From: an uncultured bacterium
GTDB lineage: Bacteria; Bacillota; Clostridia; Lachnospirales; Lachnospiraceae
Length of the DNA stretch: 64,000 nt
Assembly (NCBI GenBank): GCA_947383005.1
Contig: CANDBT010000026.1
Span: 1 to 64,000 of the forward strand
Direction: 5' to 3'
Position numbers and translations under genes: made by a program. Below the pieces are notes generated by a model, which was not told the origin of the DNA, ran no database searches, and was given only the letters and a program-made list of their open reading frames with translations. Below are positions 24,523 through 33,348 of this stretch, piece by piece (position 1 is the first letter of the stretch; every line of letters starts with the position of its first letter).

Positions 24523-25230
24523 TTACTCCTGCGTCTTGTCTGCTATGCTGGAAATATTTCTTTCAATCTTTTTATATGTATCATTTGCCATAATAACCTG
24601 CAGGACTGCATTGGAAAGCATCGCTTTCGTGCTTTCATCAAATGCAGCCTTTACATCACGGTTTACCTGCTGGCGGACTTCATCCACCTGCTTATCCAGA
24701 TAGCTTTTTACTTCATCATCAATGCCAAGGTGCTGCAGAAGATATTCTTCAAATGTGTACTCCTGTGTTTTCGCCGTATACTTCTCACGGTATCTGTCCC
24801 TCTCGAAACTCTTGACGATACGGAACCTGCTGTTTTCAATGCAGTCTTTTACACAACGCTTGGCATATTGGAGCAGGGTAAGCTCTTCTTTCGGCTCGTC
24901 ATCCCAGATGCTGTACCCGCCGATGCTGACTTTCTCGTGATCCATAAAGTCCTGCACAATCCCCTTGATAATGTCGCCTGTCGCATACTGGATCTTCTCT
25001 TTAATATCTTCCAGTACCTCATCCTTGATCTCTTTCACAATCTCACTGTAAAGATTCTTTTTGACTTCCAACACTACAGACCGCATAATTCCAGCGGCAA
25101 AATTCTCCGTATTAAACTTAATCTCCAGAATTCCTTTCTCTACCGATGCATTCGTATTTTCCATGCCGTCCTGTTCCTCCATTTCTTCCTGTGTGGGCTC
25201 ATAATCATCTTCGTAGTCATCAAAATACAT
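24523..25230 (-). CDS. Hypothetical helical protein
   Basis: A 235-residue, highly charged and mostly helical protein with an acidic N terminus (MYFDDYEDDYEPTQEEMEEQ). Domain family not recognised; it looks like a scaffold or DNA/RNA-associated protein of a Clostridia phage. AGGAGG lies upstream. It is between Rha and ParB. Confidence 0.65.
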   Translation of the reverse strand: MYFDDYEDDYEPTQEEMEEQDGMENTNASVEKGILEIKFNTENFAAGIMRSVVLEVKKNLYSEIVKEIKDEVLEDIKEKIQYATGDIIKGIVQDFMDHEKVSIGGYSIWDDEPKEELTLLQYAKRCVKDCIENSRFRIVKSFERDRYREKYTAKTQEYTFEEYLLQHLGIDDEVKSYLDKQVDEVRQQVNRDVKAAFDESTKAMLSNAVLQVIMANDTYKKIERNISSIADKTQE

Positions 25231-25275
25231 TTCCTATTCCTCCTTCAATTTTACATATCCTGCTGTGCTTGCTTG

Positions 25276-26043
25276 TTACACTGCCGGGGCTAACTTCTCA
25301 TTCAGCAGGGCGTCAAACATCTTAAACCCATAGATGAACCCCTGCATTTCCGCCTCAATTGCCACGTCGTAAAGGGCAAATTCCAGTTCATTGCTCTCCT
25401 GAGCCTTTAATGGCGTAGCATTTATAACATCATGGAATTTCTGAAATTTTTCCGTCAGCTCTGCAATCTCCCTTCCTTCCACTGCAGGGCCGGTAATAAA
25501 CTCGTTAAACATATTGCAGTATTTCTCATACTCACTTCTTGGCCTTCCTTCCAGCAGGAATCCATTTCCCACTATACCCTTTGAGTTCCATTTCCCCGGA
25601 TGAAACTTCTCAGCCACCGCCTGATCAAAACGCCGCAATCCATCTGTGACACTTTTTATCCCCCCACCATACTCCTGCACCAGGTTCCGGTATTCTTTAC
25701 AGGCATCTTCTGTCAATTCATACATAGGGTACGATTTTTTATTCTTGTGCGAGCATACAAACGATGTCAGGATGAATCCATTTGCATCCCCTTCCTTTTT
25801 CCCTTCGCACAGGTACTTTGCGATCTGTTTTACTACTACTGTGTGGGGGCGCCCGAGAGCATCTGCAATCTCTCTGCTCGTAATGGTTACTTTCGGCCTT
25901 TCTTCTTTCTCTTTTTGGAAAGCATTTGTTTTTAAAACAATTTCCACAATATCACTGGGCGAAACGTTTCCGGCAATATTTTTGATATACTCAGCTATCT
26001 TTTCTGCATCACTATGATTAATATTTAACTTTATGCCATTCAT
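25276..26043 (-). CDS. Rha-family phage regulatory protein
   Basis: A 255-residue protein with the Rha N-terminal pattern: VTITSREIADALGRPHTVVV, then KSYPMYELTEDACK. Rha proteins regulate phage genes or interfere with host functions (phi-80/lambdoid Rha). The ATG at 26043 overlaps the upstream stop (ATGA) and has AAAGGAG 8 bases before it. Confidence 0.8.
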   Translation of the reverse strand: MNGIKLNINHSDAEKIAEYIKNIAGNVSPSDIVEIVLKTNAFQKEKEERPKVTITSREIADALGRPHTVVVKQIAKYLCEGKKEGDANGFILTSFVCSHKNKKSYPMYELTEDACKEYRNLVQEYGGGIKSVTDGLRRFDQAVAEKFHPGKWNSKGIVGNGFLLEGRPRSEYEKYCNMFNEFITGPAVEGREIAELTEKFQKFHDVINATPLKAQESNELEFALYDVAIEAEMQGFIYGFKMFDALLNEKLAPAV

Positions 26044-26297
26044 GTTATGCACTCCTTTCTAAGTAAATCCAGCAATGGATGCCAGGGTCTCGTCCCACGC
26101 ATACGGCTGATGATCTTATCCAGATCAATGTCCTCTTTTCTCGCCTTACAGTACCCCTGGCACTTCCCGGTATCTTCTCCATACAATGGCTTATCGTGAA
26201 ACCCATCGGTAATTTTGAATGCGTCCTGATTTTCTTTCCCGTCCTGGAACGCCACATATCCCTTATTTCCATAGATATAATATCCGACAATCTCCAT
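26040..26297 (-). CDS. Hypothetical small protein
   Basis: An 85-residue protein beginning MEIVGYYIYGNKGYVAFQDG and containing CQGYCKARKEDIDLDKIISR. GGAGG precedes the ATG at 26297; the longer upstream frame lacks a plausible site. Translationally coupled to rha. Family unknown. Confidence 0.6.
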   Translation of the reverse strand: MEIVGYYIYGNKGYVAFQDGKENQDAFKITDGFHDKPLYGEDTGKCQGYCKARKEDIDLDKIISRMRGTRPWHPLLDLLRKECIT

Positions 26298-26329
26298 ACA
26301 CATCACCTCCTCGCCCATGCCATACCTTC

Positions 26330-26581
26330 TCAGCCACAATTGCCATCTTCCCTGGCATCCTGGATTATTTCCGCGTTCCTCTTCCCTGCTATCTCCACAT
26401 AGATTCCGATATGGAACCCATTTAAAATATTGATTGCCTCCAATTCTGTCAGGCCGCATCTATTTTGAAGTTCCATCCTCAGCTTTCGCCTATCCCCTAT
26501 GTCCTGCAGGCCGTTTGACGGTAGGTGCTTCGCCCTATCTCTATACTCAATGGCAATCTTTCTGGTAAGCAGTTCTGCCAT
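26330..26581 (-). CDS. Hypothetical small protein
   Basis: An 83-residue protein with helices (LTRKIAIEYRDRAKHLPS, MELQNRCGLTELEAINILNG) that resemble a UBA-like or small DNA-binding bundle; no family recognised. Stop 32 bases before the next start. Confidence 0.55.
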   Translation of the reverse strand: MAELLTRKIAIEYRDRAKHLPSNGLQDIGDRRKLRMELQNRCGLTELEAINILNGFHIGIYVEIAGKRNAEIIQDAREDGNCG

Positions 26582-26584
26582 ACA

Positions 26585-27505
26585 TCAGGCCTCCTGTAGC
26601 TCTTTCAGTTTGTCAACCACCTGCTTTAATGCATACCTGGCATTATTTGTAAGCTGTCTCTGCCATGCGTTTTGGGAAGGAGCCCAACGGAATCCATTGC
26701 TTTTAAGTACCTCTCTTACTTCCAGATCCGGCTTTCCATCAAAAAACAACTGTAACCTCATTGCTTCTGTATTCTCCACGATCTTAAAGAACTGATTTTC
26801 TGTTTCCAGTGTTCCCCTTTCCTTCGTGACCTGCAGTTCCTTTATGCGCCCCTCTATTCGGTGGATGTTGGCATTATTGTTCTGCAGGGCATAATCCGGA
26901 TAGCCAGTCCTGCCGCAAAAATCCGGTTCTCTCAGTTCCTTTATCTGCCCGTCCGAATATCCCATATCCCTGAGTTGCTCATTCCCTTTTTCCGTATCCT
27001 TTAGGCGGATTGCTTTATTTGCCGCTTTCATGCGTTCTTGTATATCCTTCAGACTTTCCAACCTTTCCTCTAGCTTTTCGATCGCATCCTCATCACTGGA
27101 CTTAATAATCTCTTTTCCACGCCATATGCTCTCCATTTTGGCAATGATTGCCTGCGTCTCATTAAAGAACTGATAATTCTTATCCCACGCCTGGTTCTGC
27201 TTCTCCTTCTTTCTCACTGGGAAATTCCCTGCGCCAGAAATCATCACGGACGGACACATACACCCGATATGTATATCCCGGTTCGTGTACTCTGCCATCC
27301 TCTTCGAGTACCTGGCTGCCATGCTATATACCCGGTCTGCCTGATCTGGCCTGGCTGATGCAATCTTATCTGCCAGTTCATAGGCCCGGTCAACATATCC
27401 CTTGTACTCCGCCGTCTTGCTGCCCTCTTTGTAATCGCTGAAGGACATCATATCGTTGGCCGTCTTTGCCGCCGCCTCATTAATGCTGTAATAAACCCTC
27501 TCCAT
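26585..27505 (-). CDS. Phage/plasmid antirestriction-type protein
   Basis: A 306-residue protein beginning MERVYYSINEAAAKTANDMM. The C-terminal part FFKIVENTEAMRLQLFFDGK, then VLKSNGFRWAPSQNAWQRQL at about 263-282, is a domain I know from many phage and plasmid proteins of the DUF3560 type, found near antirestriction genes. Function unproven. The ATG at 27505 overlaps the preceding stop. Confidence 0.6.
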   Translation of the reverse strand: MERVYYSINEAAAKTANDMMSFSDYKEGSKTAEYKGYVDRAYELADKIASARPDQADRVYSMAARYSKRMAEYTNRDIHIGCMCPSVMISGAGNFPVRKKEKQNQAWDKNYQFFNETQAIIAKMESIWRGKEIIKSSDEDAIEKLEERLESLKDIQERMKAANKAIRLKDTEKGNEQLRDMGYSDGQIKELREPDFCGRTGYPDYALQNNNANIHRIEGRIKELQVTKERGTLETENQFFKIVENTEAMRLQLFFDGKPDLEVREVLKSNGFRWAPSQNAWQRQLTNNARYALKQVVDKLKELQEA

Positions 27506-27702
27506 TATGCCGTTTCCTCCAATCTTTCTCTGCGCTTTATCATGCGCACATTGCATTTTCCGTATGCCTGCAGATTCTCTCGGTATTCACGAAAAGAACG
27601 CCTTGCATCTTCCCTTGTGTATTCGCTGTTCTCCACTTCCCAGCCGTAGCCGTAATTCGTCTCAATGTCCCAGCGATCCCTTGTCTTTCTCTGATATGCC
27701 AT
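27505..27702 (-). CDS. Hypothetical small basic protein
   Basis: A 65-residue protein, arginine- and glutamate-rich (TREDARRSFREYRENLQAYG). Family unknown. Its stop overlaps the next start by one base. It probably forms a helix that contacts nucleic acid or a partner protein. Confidence 0.6.
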   Translation of the reverse strand: MAYQRKTRDRWDIETNYGYGWEVENSEYTREDARRSFREYRENLQAYGKCNVRMIKRRERLEETA

Positions 27703-27788
27703 GTCTAAATCACCTACATTTCTCGCGATTGCGTTTGTTATTCATTTTGCTTATTCTCACTTGCGAGTTTTTGAGACAAAAAAATATA

Positions 27789-28073
27789 CTACACCCAATC
27801 CAACTCTCTGAGTTCCTGTGCTTCCTCTCCATGTCCATTGCTTTCAAGCAACCAAATATCAAACTGCACCGCTACATCCTCAAATTCAAATCCACAATCA
27901 TTGAGGCTATACACTTCCTCCATCACTTCCCCTACCATCTGTCGACTACCGCATGCAACCATAGTTGCCATAATGCTCTGCACTTTCATCTGGCCTAATT
28001 TCCATTCTGTAGACTCCATATCATGGCTATCTCTCTCTCTTAAAGCTGCTCTGTAATCGTTCATATTATACAT
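27789..28073 (-). CDS. Hypothetical protein, first gene after the 28.1 kb promoter
   Basis: A 94-residue protein with a conserved-looking helix MESTEWKLGQMKVQSIMATM. GGGAGGT precedes the ATG at 28073, which is 45 bases downstream of the -10 box, so this gene heads its own transcript. Family unknown. Confidence 0.6.
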   Translation of the reverse strand: MYNMNDYRAALRERDSHDMESTEWKLGQMKVQSIMATMVACGSRQMVGEVMEEVYSLNDCGFEFEDVAVQFDIWLLESNGHGEEAQELRELDWV

Positions 28074-28117
28074 ATTCTTACCTCCCAGCATTTTATTTGT
28101 TGTTTGATTATGTATAT

Positions 28118-28146
28118 ATTATACTTCGCAACTGCGTATTTGTCAA
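28118..28146 (-). promoter_or_regulatory. Leftward promoter with repressor operator
   Basis: Minus strand TTGACA (plus 28141-28146), a 17-base spacer, TATAAT (plus 28118-28123). The spacer holds CGCAACTGCG (28128-28137). About 40 bases around it match the promoter at 34221-34249 except at one position. Confidence 0.85.
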
Positions 28147-28174
28147 TGTTTTTACTTCTCAGATACAAATATTT

Positions 28175-28519
28175 TTAGATTTTTCTCAGAATAATCTCGT
28201 ATCCAAGAGCCCTTGCCATTCGGTAAAAGCTATCGTATCTCATGTTCACGGTTCCCCTGTTTAACATTTGACTGACATTCTGCCTCACGCATCCCATCCT
28301 TTCAGCAAGCTCTTTCTGATTGACATTCTCTTTCTCCATAATTCTCTGGATAACTTCCGCTGCATTGGCTCCGCTAAATTCTCCATTTAGTCTCTCAATA
28401 GCTTTATTCAGGGCCGCGACATCCGCTTTCCAGATGCTATCAGGATCGCCCTCCCCTATTATGTTCTCACAATGTGCCGCAAGACTTTCCATCTGGCTGA
28501 TAATATTTCCGATAGACAT
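28175..28519 (-). CDS. XRE-like HTH regulator
   Basis: A 114-residue protein with a C-terminal HTH: VNQKELAERMGCVRQNVSQM and an antitoxin/XRE-like continuation NRGTVNMRYDSFYRMARALG. The N-terminal part is helical. The ATG at 28519 follows GGAGGG by 11 bases. It is the last gene before the internal promoter at 28.1 kb and may regulate it. Confidence 0.7.
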   Translation of the reverse strand: MSIGNIISQMESLAAHCENIIGEGDPDSIWKADVAALNKAIERLNGEFSGANAAEVIQRIMEKENVNQKELAERMGCVRQNVSQMLNRGTVNMRYDSFYRMARALGYEIILRKI

Positions 28520-28560
28520 ATTTATTTCCACCCTCCTGTCCTAAAATTATCCCTTTTCCC

Positions 28561-28854
28561 CTACTCAAACAAAACTACATACATACCTTCCTCGTATTCC
28601 TCCAAATTCTCTCCGGCATCCTCAAAGTCCTGTTCGTCTGCGCACGGAGCTAAGGGGCACGAAAAGGCATAACAATAGCCCACCTGCTCTCCATTTACCG
28701 TTTCTTTCTCCGCCTTTGGATGCCTACAGTTATGGCCTCCATTGCAGAATGGCTCATGCCTGTACGAGTAGCCGCAGCGCCCCTCAAATTCGTCAATGTG
28801 CATCACAACCTTTTTTATATCTCTCTTGCACCTGTCGCAATATTCCCTAACCAT
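28561..28854 (-). CDS. Cysteine-rich small protein
   Basis: A 97-residue protein starting with CDRCKRDIKK, then histidines and cysteines (CNGGHNCRHPK, YCYAFSCPLAPC), a likely two-metal zinc site, and an acidic C terminus. Role unknown. Starts at the base of the preceding stop (28854). Confidence 0.65.
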   Translation of the reverse strand: MVREYCDRCKRDIKKVVMHIDEFEGRCGYSYRHEPFCNGGHNCRHPKAEKETVNGEQVGYCYAFSCPLAPCADEQDFEDAGENLEEYEEGMYVVLFE

Positions 28855-29288
28855 TAATACGCCTCCATAATATTAAATCCTGTATAGTCCGCCAGTTCCT
28901 GCATTTCCTGCTCAAACATTTCCTCATAGAGCCCCTTCTTTCTGCTGTCACAGTACAAATGCGTATCAAGGCAATTCACATAATATGTAAAATCCCTCCG
29001 TGGATTAAGGCCATACAGGCGCATTGCCTCCAACCGCTCATATCCTGCTTCTGTCAACACTCCCTCTCGCTCTTCGGCCTCCAACCTTGTCTTTTCCGAT
29101 TTAACAGCCTTGTCAATACGGAAGATGCCCTCCTTAAAGATTTCTTCCACGATTCCGTTTAGTGTAATCTCCAGCCCCACGGACCGCATCTGCCATATAA
29201 CCTCAAACATATTCGCCCCCGAATCGTCCAGTATATCCAGGTCATCTTCGCCGCAATCCAGCACCGCCCTGATTAAGTCATTTCTCAT
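28854..29288 (-). CDS. Hypothetical protein
   Basis: A 144-residue protein, mostly helical, with a conserved-looking NPRRDFTYYVNCLDTHLYCD segment at about 94-113. I do not recognise the family. Overlaps the next gene by one base. Confidence 0.65.
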   Translation of the reverse strand: MRNDLIRAVLDCGEDDLDILDDSGANMFEVIWQMRSVGLEITLNGIVEEIFKEGIFRIDKAVKSEKTRLEAEEREGVLTEAGYERLEAMRLYGLNPRRDFTYYVNCLDTHLYCDSRKKGLYEEMFEQEMQELADYTGFNIMEAY

Positions 29289-29298
29289 AGCCTACCTC

Positions 29299-29652
29299 CT
29301 ACAAATAAGATTTTCCATATCTCTTCCGGAACTCTTTCCGGGCAATCCTGCTTTCTAATTTCTGGATTTCTTTTTCCTCATCCTCGTCATGGACAGCATC
29401 CTTCAGTATCCAATCCCTCTCCCATATCGCCTGCCCCAGCATCTTCGACAGCTTTTCTGCCATCGGGTTATCATGAACCCTGTTCAGCTTATCTCCCATA
29501 TTGTGACAATTATTGCAGATCGGGATTTTCAACCCGTCTTTTTCGCTCAGTTCCCGGCCTGCTGTACCAAAGATAAGATGATGTTCTCCCTCAGCCTGTC
29601 TGCCACAGAAGGAACATATTTCTGAATATTCCGTCACAGTGCTTTTACTCAT
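29299..29652 (-). CDS. HNH-type nuclease-like protein
   Basis: A 117-residue protein with CSFCGRQAEGEHHLIFGTAG and PICNNCHNMGDKLN, an HNH-like zinc-bound finger similar to the Ref/NinG-type phage nucleases. The HH, N and C residues fit the catalytic and zinc positions. The ATG at 29652 has TAGGAGG 6 bases upstream; the first ATG has no site. Confidence 0.75.
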   Translation of the reverse strand: MSKSTVTEYSEICSFCGRQAEGEHHLIFGTAGRELSEKDGLKIPICNNCHNMGDKLNRVHDNPMAEKLSKMLGQAIWERDWILKDAVHDEDEEKEIQKLESRIARKEFRKRYGKSYL

Positions 29653-29666
29653 TCCTGGCCTCCTAC

Positions 29667-30554
29667 TCATGCTATTGTCAGCTTGTTCTCTTTGCGGCTG
29701 TATCTATACACATTTCCGCTAAGAACCTCGACTGCTGTAACTTCACACAAATTTACTTCGCATACAATTTGTTTTAATATGTCTGGATCTGCCCCATCAT
29801 CCCTAATCACGATTACTTCATGTATACTTGATGGAAAGATATACAGATCACTTTCAATCATATCAGCCAACTTTTCAAAATACTCAGTGTAGAGCATTAC
29901 TGATGCGCCGTTATACATACGTGTATTTGAAAGTATCCATAACCGAGCAGGACCTCCGATTTCAGCATCTTCTACTGGCATACCTGTTATTTCTGCAAGA
30001 ACGGATTCTATGCTCCGTGTCGTGAATCCTCCCCTTTCCGTATTCTCCCTGGCATACTGATCAAGTTCCCCCTCTTCAATCCCGTACTCTTCGCAAATAT
30101 TATTGTTTACTTCAAAACTGAATGTATCAGCGCCATCCTCTCCTATCACTACTATGTAGATTATTGCAAGATCCAGAAACTTTCTATGTGGCATATTGCA
30201 AAGGCGTTCCTGATTCTCCCCCGCATTAATGAGTTGGTATGTCACCCTCTCTAAAATGTCCTGTTTATTAAGACTTTTGACCAGGCCATATATATTACAT
30301 TTATCTTGACTCTCCTTATAAAGATTGATAATCTCCTGCGCTGCCTCGCTAAGACTCATTTCACCTGAATTGATTCTTTTCAAAAGGCTGTCGATGTAAA
30401 TATTGGGCGTTATATTCTTACACGGTTCCTTGATATTCACTGCCTGAAGCACCACCCCATTATTCTTTTTTACCTCGGTGATATTTACCATGCACTCTAC
30501 GCCAAACTCCTTTGCTGCTTCCTCTATAACTTTGTTTAGCAACCTTTCTCTCAT
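29667..30554 (-). CDS. DUF5688 family protein
   Basis: A 295-residue protein: a helical N-terminal part with GEMSLSEAAQEIINLYKE, then a beta/alpha core (DLAIIYIVVIGEDGADTFSF). It matches DUF5688, a family almost restricted to Lachnospiraceae in my knowledge, of unknown function. GGAGG precedes the ATG at 30554; the 48-codon longer frame overlaps the previous gene. Confidence 0.8.
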   Translation of the reverse strand: MRERLLNKVIEEAAKEFGVECMVNITEVKKNNGVVLQAVNIKEPCKNITPNIYIDSLLKRINSGEMSLSEAAQEIINLYKESQDKCNIYGLVKSLNKQDILERVTYQLINAGENQERLCNMPHRKFLDLAIIYIVVIGEDGADTFSFEVNNNICEEYGIEEGELDQYARENTERGGFTTRSIESVLAEITGMPVEDAEIGGPARLWILSNTRMYNGASVMLYTEYFEKLADMIESDLYIFPSSIHEVIVIRDDGADPDILKQIVCEVNLCEVTAVEVLSGNVYRYSRKENKLTIA

Positions 30555-30591
30555 CTTTTTTCCTCCAATCTCATTCAACTTATTCTCATAC

Positions 30592-30963
30592 TTAGTAATC
30601 TGAAACGCCCCAACACTCTGGCGATAATAGTTCTTGTCCGAATAAATTATGCCAACGTCCACAGTATTCACATTGTCCTGCCCCAAGGTAAGTATCATGT
30701 AGGATTATCTCTCGGCCACATTCACAAATCGCCCTAGATTCTTCCCAATATGTCTCCCTTTGAGTAATTATGCCTTTATCCTCATATTCCTCCGGATGCT
30801 TTACACAATACTGAAAATTTTTCTTTGCCGCTTCACAAGGAAACACCGGTTTTCCATCAACAACATCAAACTGAAATCCACAGTTTCTATCCTGCAAAAA
30901 CTCAAACAATCTTACCGTTCTTTCTGCATGTGTTCTATGTGCAGGTACTATAATTTTTGCCAT
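30592..30963 (-). CDS. Zinc-ribbon phage protein
   Basis: A 123-residue protein beginning AKIIVPAHRTHAERTVRLFE, with a C-terminal zinc ribbon CECGREI ... CEYCGRWHN. Charged and soluble. Probably binds nucleic acid or a partner protein; function unknown. It may work with the DUF5688 gene that follows. Confidence 0.7.
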   Translation of the reverse strand: MAKIIVPAHRTHAERTVRLFEFLQDRNCGFQFDVVDGKPVFPCEAAKKNFQYCVKHPEEYEDKGIITQRETYWEESRAICECGREIILHDTYLGAGQCEYCGRWHNLFGQELLSPECWGVSDY

Positions 30964-30966
30964 TGT

Positions 30967-31458
30967 CTACTTTGTCACCTCCAATCCTATATATTCCATA
31001 ATCTTATGGCGGGCAAATTTTTCGATTTTCTCCAGATAATCATCTTGTTTCCAGTCAGTACCTGCATACCCCGTTTCAAACTCATTCGCCCACTGCACAA
31101 ACATCTGCTTCCAAATGATACTATCGATGTTACTCAGTTCTTCATGCTCAGCCTGTAGACTGGCATATACAAGCGAAATCTCCACCAGGTTATCTGATAC
31201 TTTGTTATAGGTCATTTTCTCCTGCAAATGATCCTGTGGTTGTATTTCCTCACTATACCCATAATAGAGTTTTATGGCTCCCCCAACATCTTTTCTCATA
31301 CCCCACCCGGTATCACCGGCGAGGAACGAAAAATAATCATCCCCTTCCATTATGAGACTTGCCATTTCCTCATATCCGCTTCTTTTAACAGATTTCATAA
31401 TTCCGGCAATCAACGGCAAAATCTCCAGACACAGCCCCCTAAATCTTTCCTTATCCAT
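30967..31458 (-). CDS. Hypothetical protein
   Basis: A 163-residue protein with a helical pattern and central DNLVEISLVYASLQAEHEEL. I do not recognise the family. The ATG at 31458 follows GGGAGG. It overlaps the preceding gene's stop region closely. Confidence 0.6.
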   Translation of the reverse strand: MDKERFRGLCLEILPLIAGIMKSVKRSGYEEMASLIMEGDDYFSFLAGDTGWGMRKDVGGAIKLYYGYSEEIQPQDHLQEKMTYNKVSDNLVEISLVYASLQAEHEELSNIDSIIWKQMFVQWANEFETGYAGTDWKQDDYLEKIEKFARHKIMEYIGLEVTK

Positions 31459-31460
31459 AT

Positions 31461-31847
31461 TCACGCCTCCCTTGCTTCTCTGACAAATTTATTTGCATCT
31501 TCCCAACTGCTGAACCAGTCATTGTAAATATCCCTACGGCTTGTACTGGTAAATGTGTTTTCCGGCTTGCGAACCGTATCTATCTTTCTGGTAATGTTTG
31601 CTACCACCCTGCCGCTGTCATATACAGCCGTTGTCACACACCAGAATGTTTTCATCCCTCCCAAAGTAAGCTCATAGGCATCTGCCTCTTCTTTTGTCAA
31701 AGGCTCCCGGTACTCAATGAATCCCCATGCCTCCTGCCCGATTTCCTCACAAAAAGTCTTTGTATCAAAATTTTCAATCCTTTCTACTGCTTCCTTTTTG
31801 GGGAAGCCGCCCGGCATAACCGGGCGCTGTGTGCTGTAATATTTCAT
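31461..31847 (-). CDS. Hypothetical protein
   Basis: A 128-residue protein, with an alpha/beta middle (LTLGGMKTFWCVTTAVYDSG) and an NITRKIDTVRKPENTFTSTS segment. Family unknown. It begins 4 bases into the preceding gene (ATGA overlap) and a CCGGG hairpin lies in its first codons (31809-31825). Confidence 0.6.
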   Translation of the reverse strand: MKYYSTQRPVMPGGFPKKEAVERIENFDTKTFCEEIGQEAWGFIEYREPLTKEEADAYELTLGGMKTFWCVTTAVYDSGRVVANITRKIDTVRKPENTFTSTSRRDIYNDWFSSWEDANKFVREAREA

Positions 31848-32482
31848 GCCCTCTCTTCCTCCTGATCCTCTTTCTTTCTTCTCCTGGACGGTGCTTTCTT
31901 TTCGCCAGTGGATGCCTTTCTGGTTCGCTTCTCCTTTTCCTGCCCTTTATCCTCGTTTACAGGCTCAGGCAGCGTTTCTTCTGCCTTTTCTGTAGGAATT
32001 ACTGTCTCGGCCTCTTCCGCCTGGATTTGAGCCACCTGCTCCGGCAATCTCTCCTGCAATTTATACCGCTTACGGATAGAGGCAATCATCAGCGCCACTT
32101 CCGCATTTACCAGTTCCTTATTCTCATCCGTCAGGCCTGCGGATAAATCCTCTCTCTCCTGCCAGTATCCTGCGTTCTCCAGAAACGCATCAATAACTCT
32201 CTTTGCCCTATCATGCTTTGCATCCCATTTCATTACGGCACCTTTCCTTTCCATGCTCCCCGCATACTCCTTTACTATTGCCTTACCCTGATCTATCGCC
32301 TCCGGAATATCAACACCGATCTGCTGATAGAAATCCGGATGGACAATACATTCATAGGCTCTTGTCATCTTATTTCTCTGCTCCTGCGTCACTCCGATAC
32401 GAAAATCTTTTGCTATCTGCAACGCTTTCTTCCAGTCCTGCTCCCGAACCGCTTCTCTTACGATCTCAGATTTCTTTACCAT
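31844..32482 (-). CDS. Hypothetical protein with basic C-terminal tail
   Basis: A 212-residue protein. The first 130 residues are helical; the rest is low-complexity with Glu/Lys/Arg, ending in KKAPSRRRKKEDQEEE. Such tails bind nucleic acid or are flexible. No family recognised. Confidence 0.6.
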   Translation of the reverse strand: MVKKSEIVREAVREQDWKKALQIAKDFRIGVTQEQRNKMTRAYECIVHPDFYQQIGVDIPEAIDQGKAIVKEYAGSMERKGAVMKWDAKHDRAKRVIDAFLENAGYWQEREDLSAGLTDENKELVNAEVALMIASIRKRYKLQERLPEQVAQIQAEEAETVIPTEKAEETLPEPVNEDKGQEKEKRTRKASTGEKKAPSRRRKKEDQEEERA

Positions 32483-32529
32483 TCAGCATCACTTTTTCCC
32501 TGCATTACCGGCAGGGAAGCCTCCCTTCT

Positions 32530-32745
32530 TTACCATCTAGCCATAGCGGCTTGTTCCCTTTGCTCTGCTTTGTAAAGCCTGAATGTCTGCAAGGCTTTTG
32601 TTTTTGTCATTGCCCCAAACTCTTTTACATAATAATCAAATTGCCGCTGATCCCAGCACTCCACCACAACATCCCCACCCCTGTTGTAGTTTTCCTGCGC
32701 CAGTGCAATAAATTCTTCATAGGTCAATGCTTTTTCTCTTACCAT
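32530..32745 (-). CDS. Hypothetical small protein
   Basis: A 71-residue protein beginning MVREKALTYEEFIALAQENY. GGAATT precedes the ATG at 32745; the longer frame starts inside the hairpin that follows the upstream gene. Function unknown. Confidence 0.6.
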   Translation of the reverse strand: MVREKALTYEEFIALAQENYNRGGDVVVECWDQRQFDYYVKEFGAMTKTKALQTFRLYKAEQREQAAMARW

Positions 32746-32792
32746 AATTCCTTTCTTTCCCCCTGCATTGCCCGGCAGGGACGGGATGAAAT

Positions 32793-32999
32793 CTACCAAT
32801 CAGGTCTTGCGACAATATCTTCTTCTTTTACTTCAAAAGCGCATTTTTTGTATCTGCTGTAAGGTTTATCTGCATTTCGTTTCGCATACTGCAAGGCAAT
32901 TTCCTTTGCTTGTTCCCGAGAATCCGCTTCTATTAAATTACCCCATCCAATAACCTTTGTTGGTGAGTTAATAATTGTAACAGTGACTTCGTACATCAT
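32793..32999 (-). CDS. Hypothetical small protein
   Basis: A 68-residue protein with TVTIINSPTKVIGWGNLIEA, then an amphipathic helix and ARPDW at the end. Resembles small DUF-type proteins of Clostridia phages. A GC-rich hairpin separates it from its downstream neighbour. Confidence 0.6.
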   Translation of the reverse strand: MMYEVTVTIINSPTKVIGWGNLIEADSREQAKEIALQYAKRNADKPYSRYKKCAFEVKEEDIVARPDW

Positions 33000-33043
33000 A
33001 TTATCATCCCTTTCTTCTGGCGCAACCCCGCCGGGTGGGTGAA

Positions 33044-33295
33044 TTATCTTATCCTCAGCGCTTTCTTTCCCATTTTGTAATCATAAAGAAGTCTGTTATA
33101 ATCATATTTCTCAAAAGGCAAAGGAACTATGATCCATCCCTCTTCACTGGGACATTCCCATCCTTTACTCTCAAGAACTTCGATAAGCTTATCCGCTTTC
33201 TCTGATTCTGCTTTTTTGGTTTCGTCATAAAAAATCCATGCTTCCGGATTCTTTCTACCCTCTTCAAGATTTCTTCCCTTATACTCTATTGTCAT
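33044..33295 (-). CDS. Hypothetical small protein
   Basis: An 83-residue protein with MTIEYKGRNLEEGRKNPEAW and a C-terminal tyrosine/arginine-rich tail. GGAGG precedes the ATG. No family recognised. Confidence 0.55.
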   Translation of the reverse strand: MTIEYKGRNLEEGRKNPEAWIFYDETKKAESEKADKLIEVLESKGWECPSEEGWIIVPLPFEKYDYNRLLYDYKMGKKALRIR

Positions 33296-33348
33296 TTACC
33301 ATATCCTCCATTCCGAAGCCCTTCCCTATTTAAGCCACTGTCACCTGC

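Noticed and set aside
24463-25293. 276-codon plus-strand frame
   Set aside because: Antisense to the helical protein at 24523-25230 and the ParB start; composition is low-complexity hydrophobic, typical of an antisense shadow.
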